Part shown: in pieces, positions 9,075 to 18,311 of the stretch | Layout of the letters: the number at the start of each line of letters is the position of its first letter | Position numbering within the stretch: the stretch's first letter is position 1 | NCBI GenBank assembly: GCA_050955045.1 | Contig: JBPBQV010000036.1 | Location: 19,485-83,484 of the forward strand | From: Mucilaginibacter_A sp050955045 | GTDB taxonomy: Bacteria; Bacteroidota; Bacteroidia; Sphingobacteriales; Sphingobacteriaceae | DNA: 64,000 bases | Direction of reading: 5' to 3' | Position numbers and translations under genes: made by a program | The notes under the pieces: generated by a model | What the model was told of the DNA's origin: nothing | The model's input: the letters and a program-made list of their open reading frames with translations, nothing else | Databases searched by the model: none

Positions 9075-9296
9075 ATGGCTGATAAAGATTTGCTTGAAAC
9101 TATTGCTGATATGTTGCGAAAGCTGGATGAACATTCTGAAACGCTGGAACTGCAAAATAAAGCGCTGCAACAACAAGGCGAAGTGTTGACCGCTTTTATG
9201 GAGGGCTCGCTTAAGCAGTTCGATTAACAGCTGATCATCAATGAAAAGATTGTTAATCGATTAGATCATTTAGAATCAAGATTTAATCGAAACTAA
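9075..9296 (+). pseudogene. Small coiled-coil protein interrupted by an in-frame TAA
   Basis: From ATG 9075 the frame encodes 50 residues, rich in Leu, Glu and Gln with heptad-like spacing (LLETIADMLRKLDEHSE, LELQNKALQQQGE), then hits TAA at 9225-9227. The same frame continues without shift for 22 codons (QLIINEKIVNRLDHLESR...) to a second TAA at 9294-9296, with the same coiled-coil character. A single C-to-T change from CAA would explain the stop. It may be a nonsense pseudogene, a sequencing error, or a functional 50-residue protein. No family is recognised. Confidence 0.55.
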
Positions 9297-9351
9297 CTAA
9301 AAATTCGCTTATAAATTACCGGACACTCATTTGTTAAGTAGCTTCTTTTAA

Positions 9352-10344
9352 ATGCTAACGTTTGAAGAATTTTTTCAGAAAAAGAAAATAAACCTATCTC
9401 AGTTTCAGGTTGCGGAGCCAGCTTTGTTTGCAGAATTTTCTAGTCATTATCCTTTAATGGGCGAAAAAAGCTTTGATCACACAAAAAAATACTGGTTTAA
9501 TAGTTTGCGGCGCAGTTATCCTCTGACAGAAACTGTAAAACCGCACGCAGTTCAACCGGAAGCTATTTCTCCAATGGCTGTGCAAGGAGTTGCAGTTGCA
9601 GCAGCGCAAAATATAGATGCTGGAATTGAAAGACCAAAGTTTGCAGAAGATAATTTGCCAGATTTGGTTGATGAAAATGTGCTGAAAAGCGAGGTATCTT
9701 TAACGGAAGAAGAAAAAATTATTAAAGAAACTGATCCTGAAATTCCTACCGTAAAACCTGCTTTCAAACCTCGTTTTAACGCAAAAAATATCAACAAAAC
9801 TGAAACTGAAAATTTATCGGAACCGATAGTAGAAGTTAAATCCCAACCTACAACTGAAAGGCTACAACCTGAAATTGAACCTGCAAAACCTGCTTTCAAG
9901 CCACGGTTCAATATGCAGAATATCAAAAAAGATGTGGTAAAAGAAGTATTGGAAACTGAAGCTCAAACGCCAGAACCGGTAATTGAAAATTCTCAACTAG
10001 TAGCTGAACCGGTGAAACCTGCTTTCAAGCCGCGGTTCAATATGCAGAATATTAAAAAAGATGTGGTAAAAGAAGCATTGGAAGTCGAAGCTCAAACGCC
10101 AGAACCGGAAACTAAAAATCCTCAGCTTGAAACTGAACCCGCAAAACCAGCTTTCAAGCCACGGTTTAATATGCAGAATATCAAAAAAGATGTGGTAAAA
10201 GAAGCATTGGAAACAGAAAAGCTTAAATCCGAAACAGAAAATATAGAACCTACTGCATCAGAAGAAGATAAAGAAGCGAAACCTGCTTACAAGCCTCGCT
10301 TTCAAATGAAAAATATGCCTAAACCACCTGAGGATCAGGAATAG
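9352..10344 (+). CDS. Hypothetical protein with 43-residue proline/lysine-rich repeats
   Basis: The 330-residue protein has a compact N-terminal part of about 60 residues (FEEFFQKKKINLSQF...YWFNSLRRSYPL), then an acidic and proline-rich region with five copies of a KPAFKPRFNMQNI-like segment. Three units are spaced exactly 129 bp apart. There is no signal peptide or membrane segment. Repeats alternate basic KPRF blocks with Glu-rich linkers, suggesting a flexible multivalent binder. Function unknown. The start lies 2 bp after a degenerate motif copy (GCTTCTTTTA). Confidence 0.75.
   Translation: MLTFEEFFQKKKINLSQFQVAEPALFAEFSSHYPLMGEKSFDHTKKYWFNSLRRSYPLTETVKPHAVQPEAISPMAVQGVAVAAAQNIDAGIERPKFAEDNLPDLVDENVLKSEVSLTEEEKIIKETDPEIPTVKPAFKPRFNAKNINKTETENLSEPIVEVKSQPTTERLQPEIEPAKPAFKPRFNMQNIKKDVVKEVLETEAQTPEPVIENSQLVAEPVKPAFKPRFNMQNIKKDVVKEALEVEAQTPEPETKNPQLETEPAKPAFKPRFNMQNIKKDVVKEALETEKLKSETENIEPTASEEDKEAKPAYKPRFQMKNMPKPPEDQE
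9751..10317 (+). repeat. In-gene repeats, 43-codon (129-bp) period
   Basis: Units begin at 9751, 9883, 10012, 10141 and 10276. The three middle units are in exact 129-bp register and nearly identical at the DNA level over their first half. Each of those contains GGTAAAAGAAGYAT (9936, 10065, 10194), so the window-wide motif was copied with the repeat. Confidence 0.85.
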
Positions 10345-10413
10345 CGTTTTACTTTTTTAGTTGCATAAAAACTGCCGGCAAAAGAAGCATCAACTTTTTA
10401 CTAACCGAAACCA

Positions 10414-11379
10414 TTAATCAGCCTGAACTGATACTACTTTTGGTTTTTTAGCTAATACATTTATCGGCTGCGGTACTTTTACATAATAACCTGAGCCATC
10501 ATAAATCCGTTTCCGCGGATGAGTTTTGCATTCGGCAGAGCAGCATCCGTCTAATACTGAACCGCATTCATCACATTGCGTAAAATGCTCATTACACTCC
10601 GGGTTGGCGCAATTGATCATTTTTGGTGTTTCTTTTCCGCAGTTAAAACAGCGGGAAATAATAACCGGATTAACTGAATTTACATCAACCGATAAACGGT
10701 TATCAAACACATAACATTTGCCTTCAAAATCTTTTCCGCCGGCTTCTTTTCCGTATTTAATGATGCCGCCGTGCAACTGGTAAACATTTTCGAAACCTTC
10801 GTGCAACAGCAAAGCAGATGCTTTTTCGCATTTGATGCCGCCGGTACAATAGGTTAAGATTTTTTTATCCTTAAAAGAAGCAAGTTGATTAATCATTTCG
10901 GGAAAATCCCGAAAGTTTTCTATATCAAAAGTAACTGCGTTTTTAAATTTGCCTAAATTGTGTTCGTAGTTGGACCGTACATCAAGTACCACAACATCAT
11001 CGCGGTCTTTCATCTCCATAAACTCCAGCGGTTCTAAATGAATGCCTGTTTGCTTGTTTGGATCGATCATTTTAGGATCACGCAAACCAGAATGCACAAT
11101 TTCTGATTTGTACCGAACGTGCATTTTCATAAACGAAAGCTCGGCTACATCATCAATTTTGAAGTCGATTTTGGCAAAACGCGGATCATTATGGAGCGTT
11201 TGCATGTACGTTTCACATGCTTCTTTTATGCCCGAAATTGTTCCGTTTAAACCTTCATCAGCAACGATTACGCGCCCAGTTAAATTTAAACTTTTGCAAA
11301 ATTGTAAATGATCAGCAGCAAATTGCTCTCCGTTTTCTATCGAAACGTAACAATAATAAAGTAAGGTTTGATATTTCAT
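10414..11379 (-). CDS. trhO: tRNA uridine 5-oxyacetic-acid-pathway hydroxylase TrhO (rhodanese family, UPF0176)
   Basis: The 321-residue protein has the YceA/TrhO layout: an N-terminal acylphosphatase-like domain (GTISGIKEACETYM), a rhodanese domain with catalytic Cys178 in TYCTGGIKCEKAS, and a Cys-rich C-terminus (CFNCGKE, CANPEC, CDECGS, CCSAEC) probably binding zinc. TrhO hydroxylates U34 of certain tRNAs using oxygen. It is monocistronic and convergent with the repeat protein gene. Confidence 0.93.
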   Translation of the reverse strand: MKYQTLLYYCYVSIENGEQFAADHLQFCKSLNLTGRVIVADEGLNGTISGIKEACETYMQTLHNDPRFAKIDFKIDDVAELSFMKMHVRYKSEIVHSGLRDPKMIDPNKQTGIHLEPLEFMEMKDRDDVVVLDVRSNYEHNLGKFKNAVTFDIENFRDFPEMINQLASFKDKKILTYCTGGIKCEKASALLLHEGFENVYQLHGGIIKYGKEAGGKDFEGKCYVFDNRLSVDVNSVNPVIISRCFNCGKETPKMINCANPECNEHFTQCDECGSVLDGCCSAECKTHPRKRIYDGSGYYVKVPQPINVLAKKPKVVSVQAD

Positions 11380-11446
11380 AACAACATTGATACTGGTGTA
11401 AACAGCGTAAAATGAGACTCAAAAGTAAGAATTAAGTTATAAATTG

Positions 11447-11514
11447 TAGGTTTTAAGTTGTGAGAGGTGTGTTATACCATAATACACATTTTAAAACTTA
11501 CCACTTACAACCTA
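11447..11514 (-). terminator. Long imperfect inverted repeat after the first DUF5686 gene
   Basis: Arms 11447-11464 and 11497-11514 match at about 15 of 18 positions, with an inner palindrome (TGTGTTAT/ATAATACACA) between them. It touches the stop of the 11515-13959 gene, so it may end that transcript or stabilise its 3' end. The T tract is poor. Confidence 0.45.
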
Positions 11515-13959
11515 TTAAAATCCATAATAAATTCTAAAGCCTTGATGTACTTTTTTGCCCGCATCAAAAGCAATACCATAATCTACCCGGAAAATAAAGC
11601 GTTGCACACCAACGTATAATTCGGTGTAATTGTGCTTTAAAGGTTGTGTTAGGTAATTGGCACCTGCAATTTCTTCTAATTTAAACCGGCGTAAAAAAGG
11701 CACTTTGTTCAGCAAAAATCCGGAGAAGTTTTGTTCAAGATGGCCTTCCAAAAAATGATTATTAGTACTGTACGGATAAAAATCAAGGAAATGAAACGAG
11801 CCAATTTCTGGGTTAAAGGTTGTGCTTTGGTTGCCGCGGAAATGTTTATAATCCGGATAAAAAATTTCTTTGGTATTGAAGAATTTACCTGCGGATACCG
11901 AAAAAGAAGAATAACCGAATAATCCGGTTCTGATATGATTTTTAAAAACATTTATCGCACCAAAATCATAATTTTCATCAGAACCTAATATGCCAAAAGC
12001 TTTGCGATAATTTAGCCTGACTTGCGGATATTTGGATGGTTCGTAAAAACGGCCATCCGGGCGCGTTGTATATTGCTGATCAAAAGTAAGCAAAGCACTT
12101 GCCCTGAAAGTCAAAGATTGGTACTCCGGAAATAATGTTGTTTCTGCTGCCGGATTTAATGGATTGTTGGATGTTAACTTATTATCCTGATTAATTTTAT
12201 CCAACATAGCTGTGTTGTACAGCTGTTTGTGGTTGGCATATTCCAGTTCGCCCCGTAACAAAATACCGTTGGTTACTTCGCGCTGCGTGCCAAACATCGC
12301 AGCTTCTGATCGGTACAATTTCAAATAATTCTGGTTATATAAAATTGTTCCCAGCGAATTAATCAGCAAAGTTTGCGTTCCTAAATTGTTTAAATCCAAC
12401 ACATCAGTTCCAATTTTACCAAAAATTGTCCCTTGGTTTATCGGGTCATAACGGTAATTTGCTTCAGCATTAACGCTTAACAACTTGTTTGCAAAACCAT
12501 ACCGGATGTTGGGTGTAACAGAAAAAGCATGTCGGTATTCATCACTTTTGGTATAAGTTGCTTTTAGGTTTACTGCAAAACCTTCTACCGTGTTGTAATG
12601 AATTTGCTTGTAAATAGCTGGAAAACTAAGCGAAGTATAATTGTAACGATCATTTTTGGTGTAACCAGCAATCAAAAACGGAAATATTTTGAAGTGGTTA
12701 TTTGCTCTTTCTAACGAATCTAGGTACGGTTTACTTTGCTTTCTTTCTGCATTATCGTCCCGAAACTTATAGTTATATTTTTCTTCGGAAGTTAGCGGGA
12801 CTGGGCGGTTTTGGTTCCAGTAAACCGAATCTTTTTTGTTTACTTCTTTGGTGATTTTCATGATCTCGCCATTAAAGAAGTTTTTTGGAAATTTCGGATC
12901 GGTGTTGTAATTTCTGTAAATACCAATAAAATATCCATCAAACTGAAAACCTAAAACTTTTCCTTTAAAACCAAATTGCACAAAAGCCGGCTGCCAAATG
13001 TTGTTTTTAACGGGAATATATTGCTGACTTAAATTTAATGTATCTACAAAATTAATCTGAGAATCTTTGGTGAGATGTAAATCAACACTGTAAATGCGCC
13101 ACTGGCCATCAACAATATAAATATTTCCTCTAAAAACCGGATCAAACTGCCGGCGCGGAATTACCTGAATTTTATCAACCGTTTGTCCGTTAATTACATC
13201 CGTTCCCAGCAATTTATAGCGGTAATAAAACAAAGCATTATCAGCAATCGGCGAAACGAAACCGCGGTTGGTTAAACCGTTTAAATCAATCAGGTTTTGG
13301 TAAAAGGATAATTGCAGATCAGAAGCACGGTTAAAACTAAACCCATTGCTACGACCAGCAATTTTAGAGGAAACCATTACTTCTCTGATCTTTCCCGGTT
13401 CTTCATAATTGAAATGAGATTCGGATTCCGACAGATAAATAATCCCTTTCCGGTTAGAATCCAGCTGCAATATTTTTTGTACATCCCGGCCTAAAATCTT
13501 TTTTGGCGCACTGATTAATTTTTGCACACCTTTAACATAAACATCACAGGAATAAGCTTTTAACTCTGTTAAATATTGTTTTCGTTTTCGGATGGATTTG
13601 CGGATAATGGCATAAGCCGGATCTTCACCGCTGCCGCTGATTGATACTTCTTTTAGCTGGTAAATTTCTTTATCGAGTACAATATCGTGCTGCAGGTTGT
13701 TTTGTATCGTCAGGTGTTCTACTTTTTCTTTAAAACCAACAAAACGGTAAACTACATCGTAAGTTCCTGGATTGAGTTTAAACTGATACAAACCTCTGTC
13801 GTTTGCAGACGTGCCTTGCGTTGTGTTTTTTAAGTAGATGGAAGCGAAAGGTACCGGTTTGCCCTGCGCATCTGTTATTTTGCCGGAAATTAAAAACTGT
13901 TGAGAAAAGGCTTTAGAAATGCACAGCAAATAAATAAACAGCAATAAAGTTTTTTTCAT
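11515..13959 (-). CDS. DUF5686 outer-membrane protein with CarboxypepD_reg-like domain
   Basis: The 814-residue protein has a Sec signal (MKKTLLLFIYLLCISKAFSQ) and a carboxypeptidase-regulatory-like domain at about 22-105 (ISGKITDAQGKPVPFASIYLKNT...). A long beta-rich region follows, ending in an aromatic C-terminal residue (YYGF), as for outer-membrane barrels. This is the usual DUF5686 architecture, common in Bacteroidota and of unknown role. It is a full-length paralogue of the upstream gene 14071-16533. Confidence 0.85.
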   Translation of the reverse strand: MKKTLLLFIYLLCISKAFSQQFLISGKITDAQGKPVPFASIYLKNTTQGTSANDRGLYQFKLNPGTYDVVYRFVGFKEKVEHLTIQNNLQHDIVLDKEIYQLKEVSISGSGEDPAYAIIRKSIRKRKQYLTELKAYSCDVYVKGVQKLISAPKKILGRDVQKILQLDSNRKGIIYLSESESHFNYEEPGKIREVMVSSKIAGRSNGFSFNRASDLQLSFYQNLIDLNGLTNRGFVSPIADNALFYYRYKLLGTDVINGQTVDKIQVIPRRQFDPVFRGNIYIVDGQWRIYSVDLHLTKDSQINFVDTLNLSQQYIPVKNNIWQPAFVQFGFKGKVLGFQFDGYFIGIYRNYNTDPKFPKNFFNGEIMKITKEVNKKDSVYWNQNRPVPLTSEEKYNYKFRDDNAERKQSKPYLDSLERANNHFKIFPFLIAGYTKNDRYNYTSLSFPAIYKQIHYNTVEGFAVNLKATYTKSDEYRHAFSVTPNIRYGFANKLLSVNAEANYRYDPINQGTIFGKIGTDVLDLNNLGTQTLLINSLGTILYNQNYLKLYRSEAAMFGTQREVTNGILLRGELEYANHKQLYNTAMLDKINQDNKLTSNNPLNPAAETTLFPEYQSLTFRASALLTFDQQYTTRPDGRFYEPSKYPQVRLNYRKAFGILGSDENYDFGAINVFKNHIRTGLFGYSSFSVSAGKFFNTKEIFYPDYKHFRGNQSTTFNPEIGSFHFLDFYPYSTNNHFLEGHLEQNFSGFLLNKVPFLRRFKLEEIAGANYLTQPLKHNYTELYVGVQRFIFRVDYGIAFDAGKKVHQGFRIYYGF

Positions 13960-14039
13960 AAAAAAAGCGGATTGCTACAAAGATGCGTTTTCAAACCAAA
14001 AGGTTTCGCTGTGTTTATAATTTTTACCTGAAACTAATA

Positions 14040-14053
14040 ATGCTTCTTTTACG
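14040..14053 (+). repeat. Iterated motif copy between the DUF5686 genes
   Basis: ATGCTTCTTTTACG in the 111-bp spacer between the two paralogues. Confidence 0.7.
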
Positions 14054-14070
14054 GGTAAAATATTGGGGAG

Positions 14071-16533
14071 TTATAAACTATACACATACCGGAAACCTTG
14101 GTACACTTTCCGGTGCCCGTCAAAAGCAAAACCATAATCAAACCGGATAAGTAGCTTTTTAATTCCGAAATAAAATTCGTTGTAGTTAGGCAAAATCCTT
14201 TGGGTGAGGAAAGAACCGCCGACAATTTCTTCCAATCGTAATTTGCGTACCAATGGTAACCGGTTTAAAAAATATCCTCCAAAATTATGCTCATAATGCC
14301 CTTCCAGATAGTTACGATTGGTACTATAAATGTAGTAGTTAAGATAATGGAAACTGCCTAAAGAAGAATCAAAAACAAAAGGCTGACCGCCACGAAACTG
14401 TTTATAATCAGGATAATAAACATTTTTATAATTTAAAAAAGTTCCTGTAGAAAAATAGTACGACGAATAACCGAGCGTACCCATCCGCAGCCTATCTTGA
14501 AAAACATCAACAGAAAGAAAATCATAATTAATATCCGAACCTAAAACCGGAAAACCTTTACGGTAATTTACGCGCAAACGAGGATAAGGTGATGGTTCAA
14601 TAAATTTCCCGTCGGGCCGCATAGTATATTGCTGATTGAAAGTAAAAGTAGCCGAACCGCTGAAAGAAAGTGCCTGATAATGCGGAAAAAGCGGCACATT
14701 GCTTCCGGGATTTAAAGGATTATTTGATTCTGGCGGAAAGCCAAACTTGGGAGATACTTGCGTGCTGTCTCTTCCGGATAAAGTACGTACATTGTTTAAA
14801 CTGCGCCGGTCTGCATATTCCAGTAAACCATTCAGCAAAATGCCATTCTCTACTTCGCCCTGCGTTCCGGCTTGTATAAATTTAGATTGGTACAGCTTTA
14901 ACAAATTATGCTCGGCAAACAAAGTACTCAAGGTATTCAAAAAAAGGCTGACTGTACCCGAATTATTTAGGTCGAGAAAATCAGAACCGATTTTACCGTA
15001 AAAACTGGCCTGCTTTAAAGGGTTGTACCTGTACGAAGCATAAACGTTTGCATTTAACCGTTCCCTGGCAAAACTATAACGAATGATTGGCCTGATTTCT
15101 AATGTTTTGCCATTTGCAGCAAACCTTTTGTAGCGTGGCGCTACGTTTACGCCCCAACCTTCTACCGTGTTGTAAAATACAATATCTTTTGGCGATTGAA
15201 TATTATAAACCTGTTTGGCATCCAAACTTTTTACTGTGTAGCCATTGATAATCCAGGGAACAAATAAAAACGTGTTGTTTACAGTTTGTGCCGAATCCTG
15301 GTATTGATAGGATTGCCGCTTTTTGCCCAAACTATCTTTATTGTAGTAATAAATTTTTTCCTGCTGAGTTAAAGGCACCGGCCGGTTTTGGTTCCAATAA
15401 ACAGAGTCTTTTCTAAAAGCCTGTTTCGGGATTTCCATCACCTGATTATTAAAAAAAGCCGGCGGAAAGCTTGGGTTGATTTTATAATCAGCATAAATAC
15501 CTTCATAATAACCGCTGAAAACAAAGCCCAGCACTTTGCCAGTATAATTAAAACGGACTGAAGATGGTTCCCAAACATCGCCCACAACCGGAATATAGCG
15601 TTGCGTAAGCCGTAAAGAATCTACAAAACTGATGTTGGCCAGCTTAAATAACTTTAAATCAACACTGTGTATGCGCCAATCGCCATCTGCAATATAAATA
15701 AATCCATTAAAAGTTGGGTGGCTTTTGCGTTTGGCTATTACCTGAATTTTGTGGATCAGACGGCCGTTCTCCATAAAACTTCCGCTTAATTTATATCGAT
15801 AAAAAGCCAAAGCATTGCTTGCAACGGGCGATACAAACGAACGGTTGCTTAAAGCATCCCAGTGCAGCAGGTTTTCGTAAAAATTGGTTTTGATATCCAG
15901 CGCGCGGTTAAAACTAACAGAAGCATGGTCTCCGGCTGCCCGCGATGCCAGCAAAACTTCCTTTATTTTGCCTGGCCGCGAAAAATTAAACTGCGAACTG
16001 GCTTCTGACTGGTAAATGATACCGCTGCCATTTTTATTTAAACTGAGTGCTTTAAGTACACTGTCTCTAAGGTAACGTTTTGGCCCGCTTACTAATTTTT
16101 GTACGCCTTTTAAATAAACATTGCACGAATATCCGTTTACCTGTTTTAAATAAAAACTGCGTTTGGCAATTGCTTTTTTTATGATGGCATAAGCCGGGTC
16201 TTTGCCTGTAACCAATGCTTCTTTTAGCCGGTAAATTTCGGGGTTTAGTTTGATGTTGATTATTGTATCCTGCTTCAAATCCAGTTTTACAACCGTTTGC
16301 TTTTGTCCGATTAACCGGTAAATAAGCTTATAAGAACCGGGATTTAGCTGCAGGCGATAAAAACCCCGCTCGTTGGCAACTGTGTTTATGGTAGTATGTT
16401 CTGCAAAAATAGCGGCAAACGACAGCCGTTTGCCGGTACTATCGGTAATTGTGCCTGTTACCTGCAATTTTTGCTGGGCAAGCACCAATGCAGGAAACAG
16501 AAAAATACAGAAAAACAGAAAAATTTTTGACAT
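14071..16533 (-). CDS. DUF5686 outer-membrane protein with CarboxypepD_reg-like domain (paralogue)
   Basis: The 820-residue protein has a signal peptide ending near VLAQ, a carboxypeptidase-regulatory-like domain (VTGTITDSTGKRLSFAAIFAEHT...), the EIYRLKEALVTGKDPAYAIIKKAI segment shared with its neighbour, and a beta-rich barrel-like C-terminus. It is colinear with the 11515-13959 protein across its whole length, so the pair arose by tandem duplication. A 111-bp spacer holds a motif copy; the two may be cotranscribed from the 16.5-16.8 kb region. Confidence 0.85.
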   Translation of the reverse strand: MSKIFLFFCIFLFPALVLAQQKLQVTGTITDSTGKRLSFAAIFAEHTTINTVANERGFYRLQLNPGSYKLIYRLIGQKQTVVKLDLKQDTIINIKLNPEIYRLKEALVTGKDPAYAIIKKAIAKRSFYLKQVNGYSCNVYLKGVQKLVSGPKRYLRDSVLKALSLNKNGSGIIYQSEASSQFNFSRPGKIKEVLLASRAAGDHASVSFNRALDIKTNFYENLLHWDALSNRSFVSPVASNALAFYRYKLSGSFMENGRLIHKIQVIAKRKSHPTFNGFIYIADGDWRIHSVDLKLFKLANISFVDSLRLTQRYIPVVGDVWEPSSVRFNYTGKVLGFVFSGYYEGIYADYKINPSFPPAFFNNQVMEIPKQAFRKDSVYWNQNRPVPLTQQEKIYYYNKDSLGKKRQSYQYQDSAQTVNNTFLFVPWIINGYTVKSLDAKQVYNIQSPKDIVFYNTVEGWGVNVAPRYKRFAANGKTLEIRPIIRYSFARERLNANVYASYRYNPLKQASFYGKIGSDFLDLNNSGTVSLFLNTLSTLFAEHNLLKLYQSKFIQAGTQGEVENGILLNGLLEYADRRSLNNVRTLSGRDSTQVSPKFGFPPESNNPLNPGSNVPLFPHYQALSFSGSATFTFNQQYTMRPDGKFIEPSPYPRLRVNYRKGFPVLGSDINYDFLSVDVFQDRLRMGTLGYSSYYFSTGTFLNYKNVYYPDYKQFRGGQPFVFDSSLGSFHYLNYYIYSTNRNYLEGHYEHNFGGYFLNRLPLVRKLRLEEIVGGSFLTQRILPNYNEFYFGIKKLLIRFDYGFAFDGHRKVYQGFRYVYSL

Positions 16534-16691
16534 GAAAAAAGCAAAACAATTAGATAAAACCGGCAGAAAAAAGTTTGATCTTGCTACATTATAATTAGTT
16601 GTATAAACAGAATTTTTACAAAGCCAAATATACCGGTTAATTTACTGCGAATCATAAAGCCCAGTTTTAAATGATTATTGCAATTTCCTCA

Positions 16692-16705
16692 GGTAAAAGA
16701 AGTAT
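16692..16705 (+). repeat. Iterated motif copy upstream of pheS
   Basis: GGTAAAAGAAGTAT in the divergent DUF5686/pheS spacer (16534-16845), where little else but AT-rich promoter sequence is visible. Confidence 0.7.
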
Positions 16706-16801
16706 CTTGTTTTGCTTAAAACAATTCAGAGCAATTTTTTCTGCGGAGAAAACTAAATCAAACCAAATGATTTAAACAAGCGCAAATAAGATTATAACCC
16801 T

Positions 16802-16809
16802 TATTTTTG
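16802..16809 (+). promoter_or_regulatory. Candidate -7 box for pheS
   Basis: TATTTTTG fits TAnnTTTG, 36 bp before the chosen ATG at 16846. No convincing -33 TTG is seen. Confidence 0.4.
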
Positions 16810-16845
16810 TGTTTCAATCTAATTCTGGTTATTCCGGTATTTATC

Positions 16846-17898
16846 ATGCAAAATCTAATCCATCAATATACAACAGAAATTAACGCTTTTGAACCTGCTG
16901 ATGCTGCCGGACTGGAATCGTTTCGCATCCGTTTTTTAGGAACTAAAGGATTGATTAAAGATCTGTTTGATCAATTTAAAACTGTTTCTACCGAAGAAAA
17001 ACGCACGTTTGGTAAAACGCTGAATGAGTTTAAACAATTGGCAGAAACCAAATATCAAACCTTAAAAGAGCAGCTGGAAACACAACCGGAAAAAGCAGTT
17101 TCAAAAGATGATTTGACTTTGCCGGGAACAGGGTTTCAGTTAGGTTCGCGCCATCCGCTTTCTTTGGTTCGAAACGAAATCATTGATATTTTTAAACGCT
17201 TGGGATTTATTGTAGCAGAAGGACCTGAAATTGAAGACGACTGGCATAATTTTTCAGCCTTAAACTTCCCGCAGGAACATCCGGCGCGCGATATGCAGGA
17301 TACTTTTTTTATCAGCAAAAAAAGTCCGGCTGATGCTGCCGAAGTTACTGGCGATATTGCTTTGCGCACGCATACGTCTTCTGTACAAGTACGGATGATG
17401 GAAATGGGCAAACCGCCTTTCCGCGCCATAATGCCGGGCCGCGTTTATCGTAATGAAGCGATTTCTGCACGTGCACACTGTTTTTTCCACCAAGTTGAAG
17501 GACTTTATGTTGATGAAAACGTGTCTTTTGCAGATTTAAAGCAAACGCTATATCATTTTGTGCAGGAATTATATGGCGAAGGAACCAAATTGCGTTTTCG
17601 TCCCTCCTATTTCCCTTTTACAGAACCTTCTGCGGAAATGGACGTATCCTGCAGCATTTGCAAAGGCGCAGGCTGTCAGATGTGTAAATACAGCGGTTGG
17701 GTAGAAATTTTAGGTTGCGGGATGGTTGATCCGAATGTGCTGGAAAACTGTGGTATTGATTCTGAAAAGTACACCGGTTTTGCCTTCGGGATGGGCATTG
17801 AACGCATTACCAATTTAAAATATCAGATTAAAGATTTACGTTTATTTTCCGAAAATGATGTCCGCTTTTTGAAACAGTTCCAAACCGAAATCAGTTGA
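16846..17898 (+). CDS. pheS: Phenylalanine-tRNA ligase alpha subunit
   Basis: The 350-residue protein starts at ATG 16846 (MQNLIHQYTTEI); an in-frame TTG at 16807 would add a hydrophobic stretch atypical for PheS. It has the N-terminal coiled coil, then class II synthetase motifs: motif 2 around FRAIMPGRVYRNEAISARAHCFFHQVEG, and motif 3 at GFAFGMGIERI. With PheT (not in the window) it charges tRNA-Phe. Its TGA overlaps a TTG start for the next gene, so an essential gene leads a small operon with a lipoprotein and a TetR regulator. Confidence 0.96.
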   Translation: MQNLIHQYTTEINAFEPADAAGLESFRIRFLGTKGLIKDLFDQFKTVSTEEKRTFGKTLNEFKQLAETKYQTLKEQLETQPEKAVSKDDLTLPGTGFQLGSRHPLSLVRNEIIDIFKRLGFIVAEGPEIEDDWHNFSALNFPQEHPARDMQDTFFISKKSPADAAEVTGDIALRTHTSSVQVRMMEMGKPPFRAIMPGRVYRNEAISARAHCFFHQVEGLYVDENVSFADLKQTLYHFVQELYGEGTKLRFRPSYFPFTEPSAEMDVSCSICKGAGCQMCKYSGWVEILGCGMVDPNVLENCGIDSEKYTGFAFGMGIERITNLKYQIKDLRLFSENDVRFLKQFQTEIS

Positions 17899-18311
17899 TT
17901 AAACTTACGCCGATACTGTTTTTATGCCTGTTATTTCTCTCCTGCGGGAAGTCAAACGTTGGAGCCATTCCTAATGTTCCGGTAAATTTTAGTGCGCCGT
18001 TGTCAGATCCACGGTTAAGCCGGCTTTCTGCCGCTGGCGGAGCAGTTATTATTGATGGTTATGGCGTTTCTGGAATTATTATTTACCATCGTCCGGATGA
18101 TATTTATGTTGCTTACGATCGCTGCAGCAGTTATCAGCCCGAAAACAGATGTGCAATTACGCTGGATAGTCCAACATTTACGGCAACAGATCCTTGCAGT
18201 GGTTCCAAATTTTCTTTGTCAGACGGTTCTCCCGTGAAAGCGCCGGCAACACGCTATTTACGTTCTTACACCGTAAATAAAAGCATCAATCAAATTTTTG
18301 TAACCAACTGA
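17895..18311 (+). CDS. Rieske-like lipoprotein lacking the histidine ligands
   Basis: The frame begins with TTG overlapping the pheS stop (TTGA); no ATG is available before the lipobox, so the TTG start is favoured. The 138-residue product has a signal peptide and lipobox (LFLSC), then a small beta domain. AYDRCSSYQ and DPCSGSKFSLSDGSPVKAPATRYL follow the Rieske pattern, where CTHLGC and CPCHGS...GPATRPL would be expected. Cysteines remain but both ligand histidines are absent, so a 2Fe-2S cluster of the Rieske type is unlikely. It overlaps the TetR start by one base. Confidence 0.75.
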   Translation: MIKLTPILFLCLLFLSCGKSNVGAIPNVPVNFSAPLSDPRLSRLSAAGGAVIIDGYGVSGIIIYHRPDDIYVAYDRCSSYQPENRCAITLDSPTFTATDPCSGSKFSLSDGSPVKAPATRYLRSYTVNKSINQIFVTN

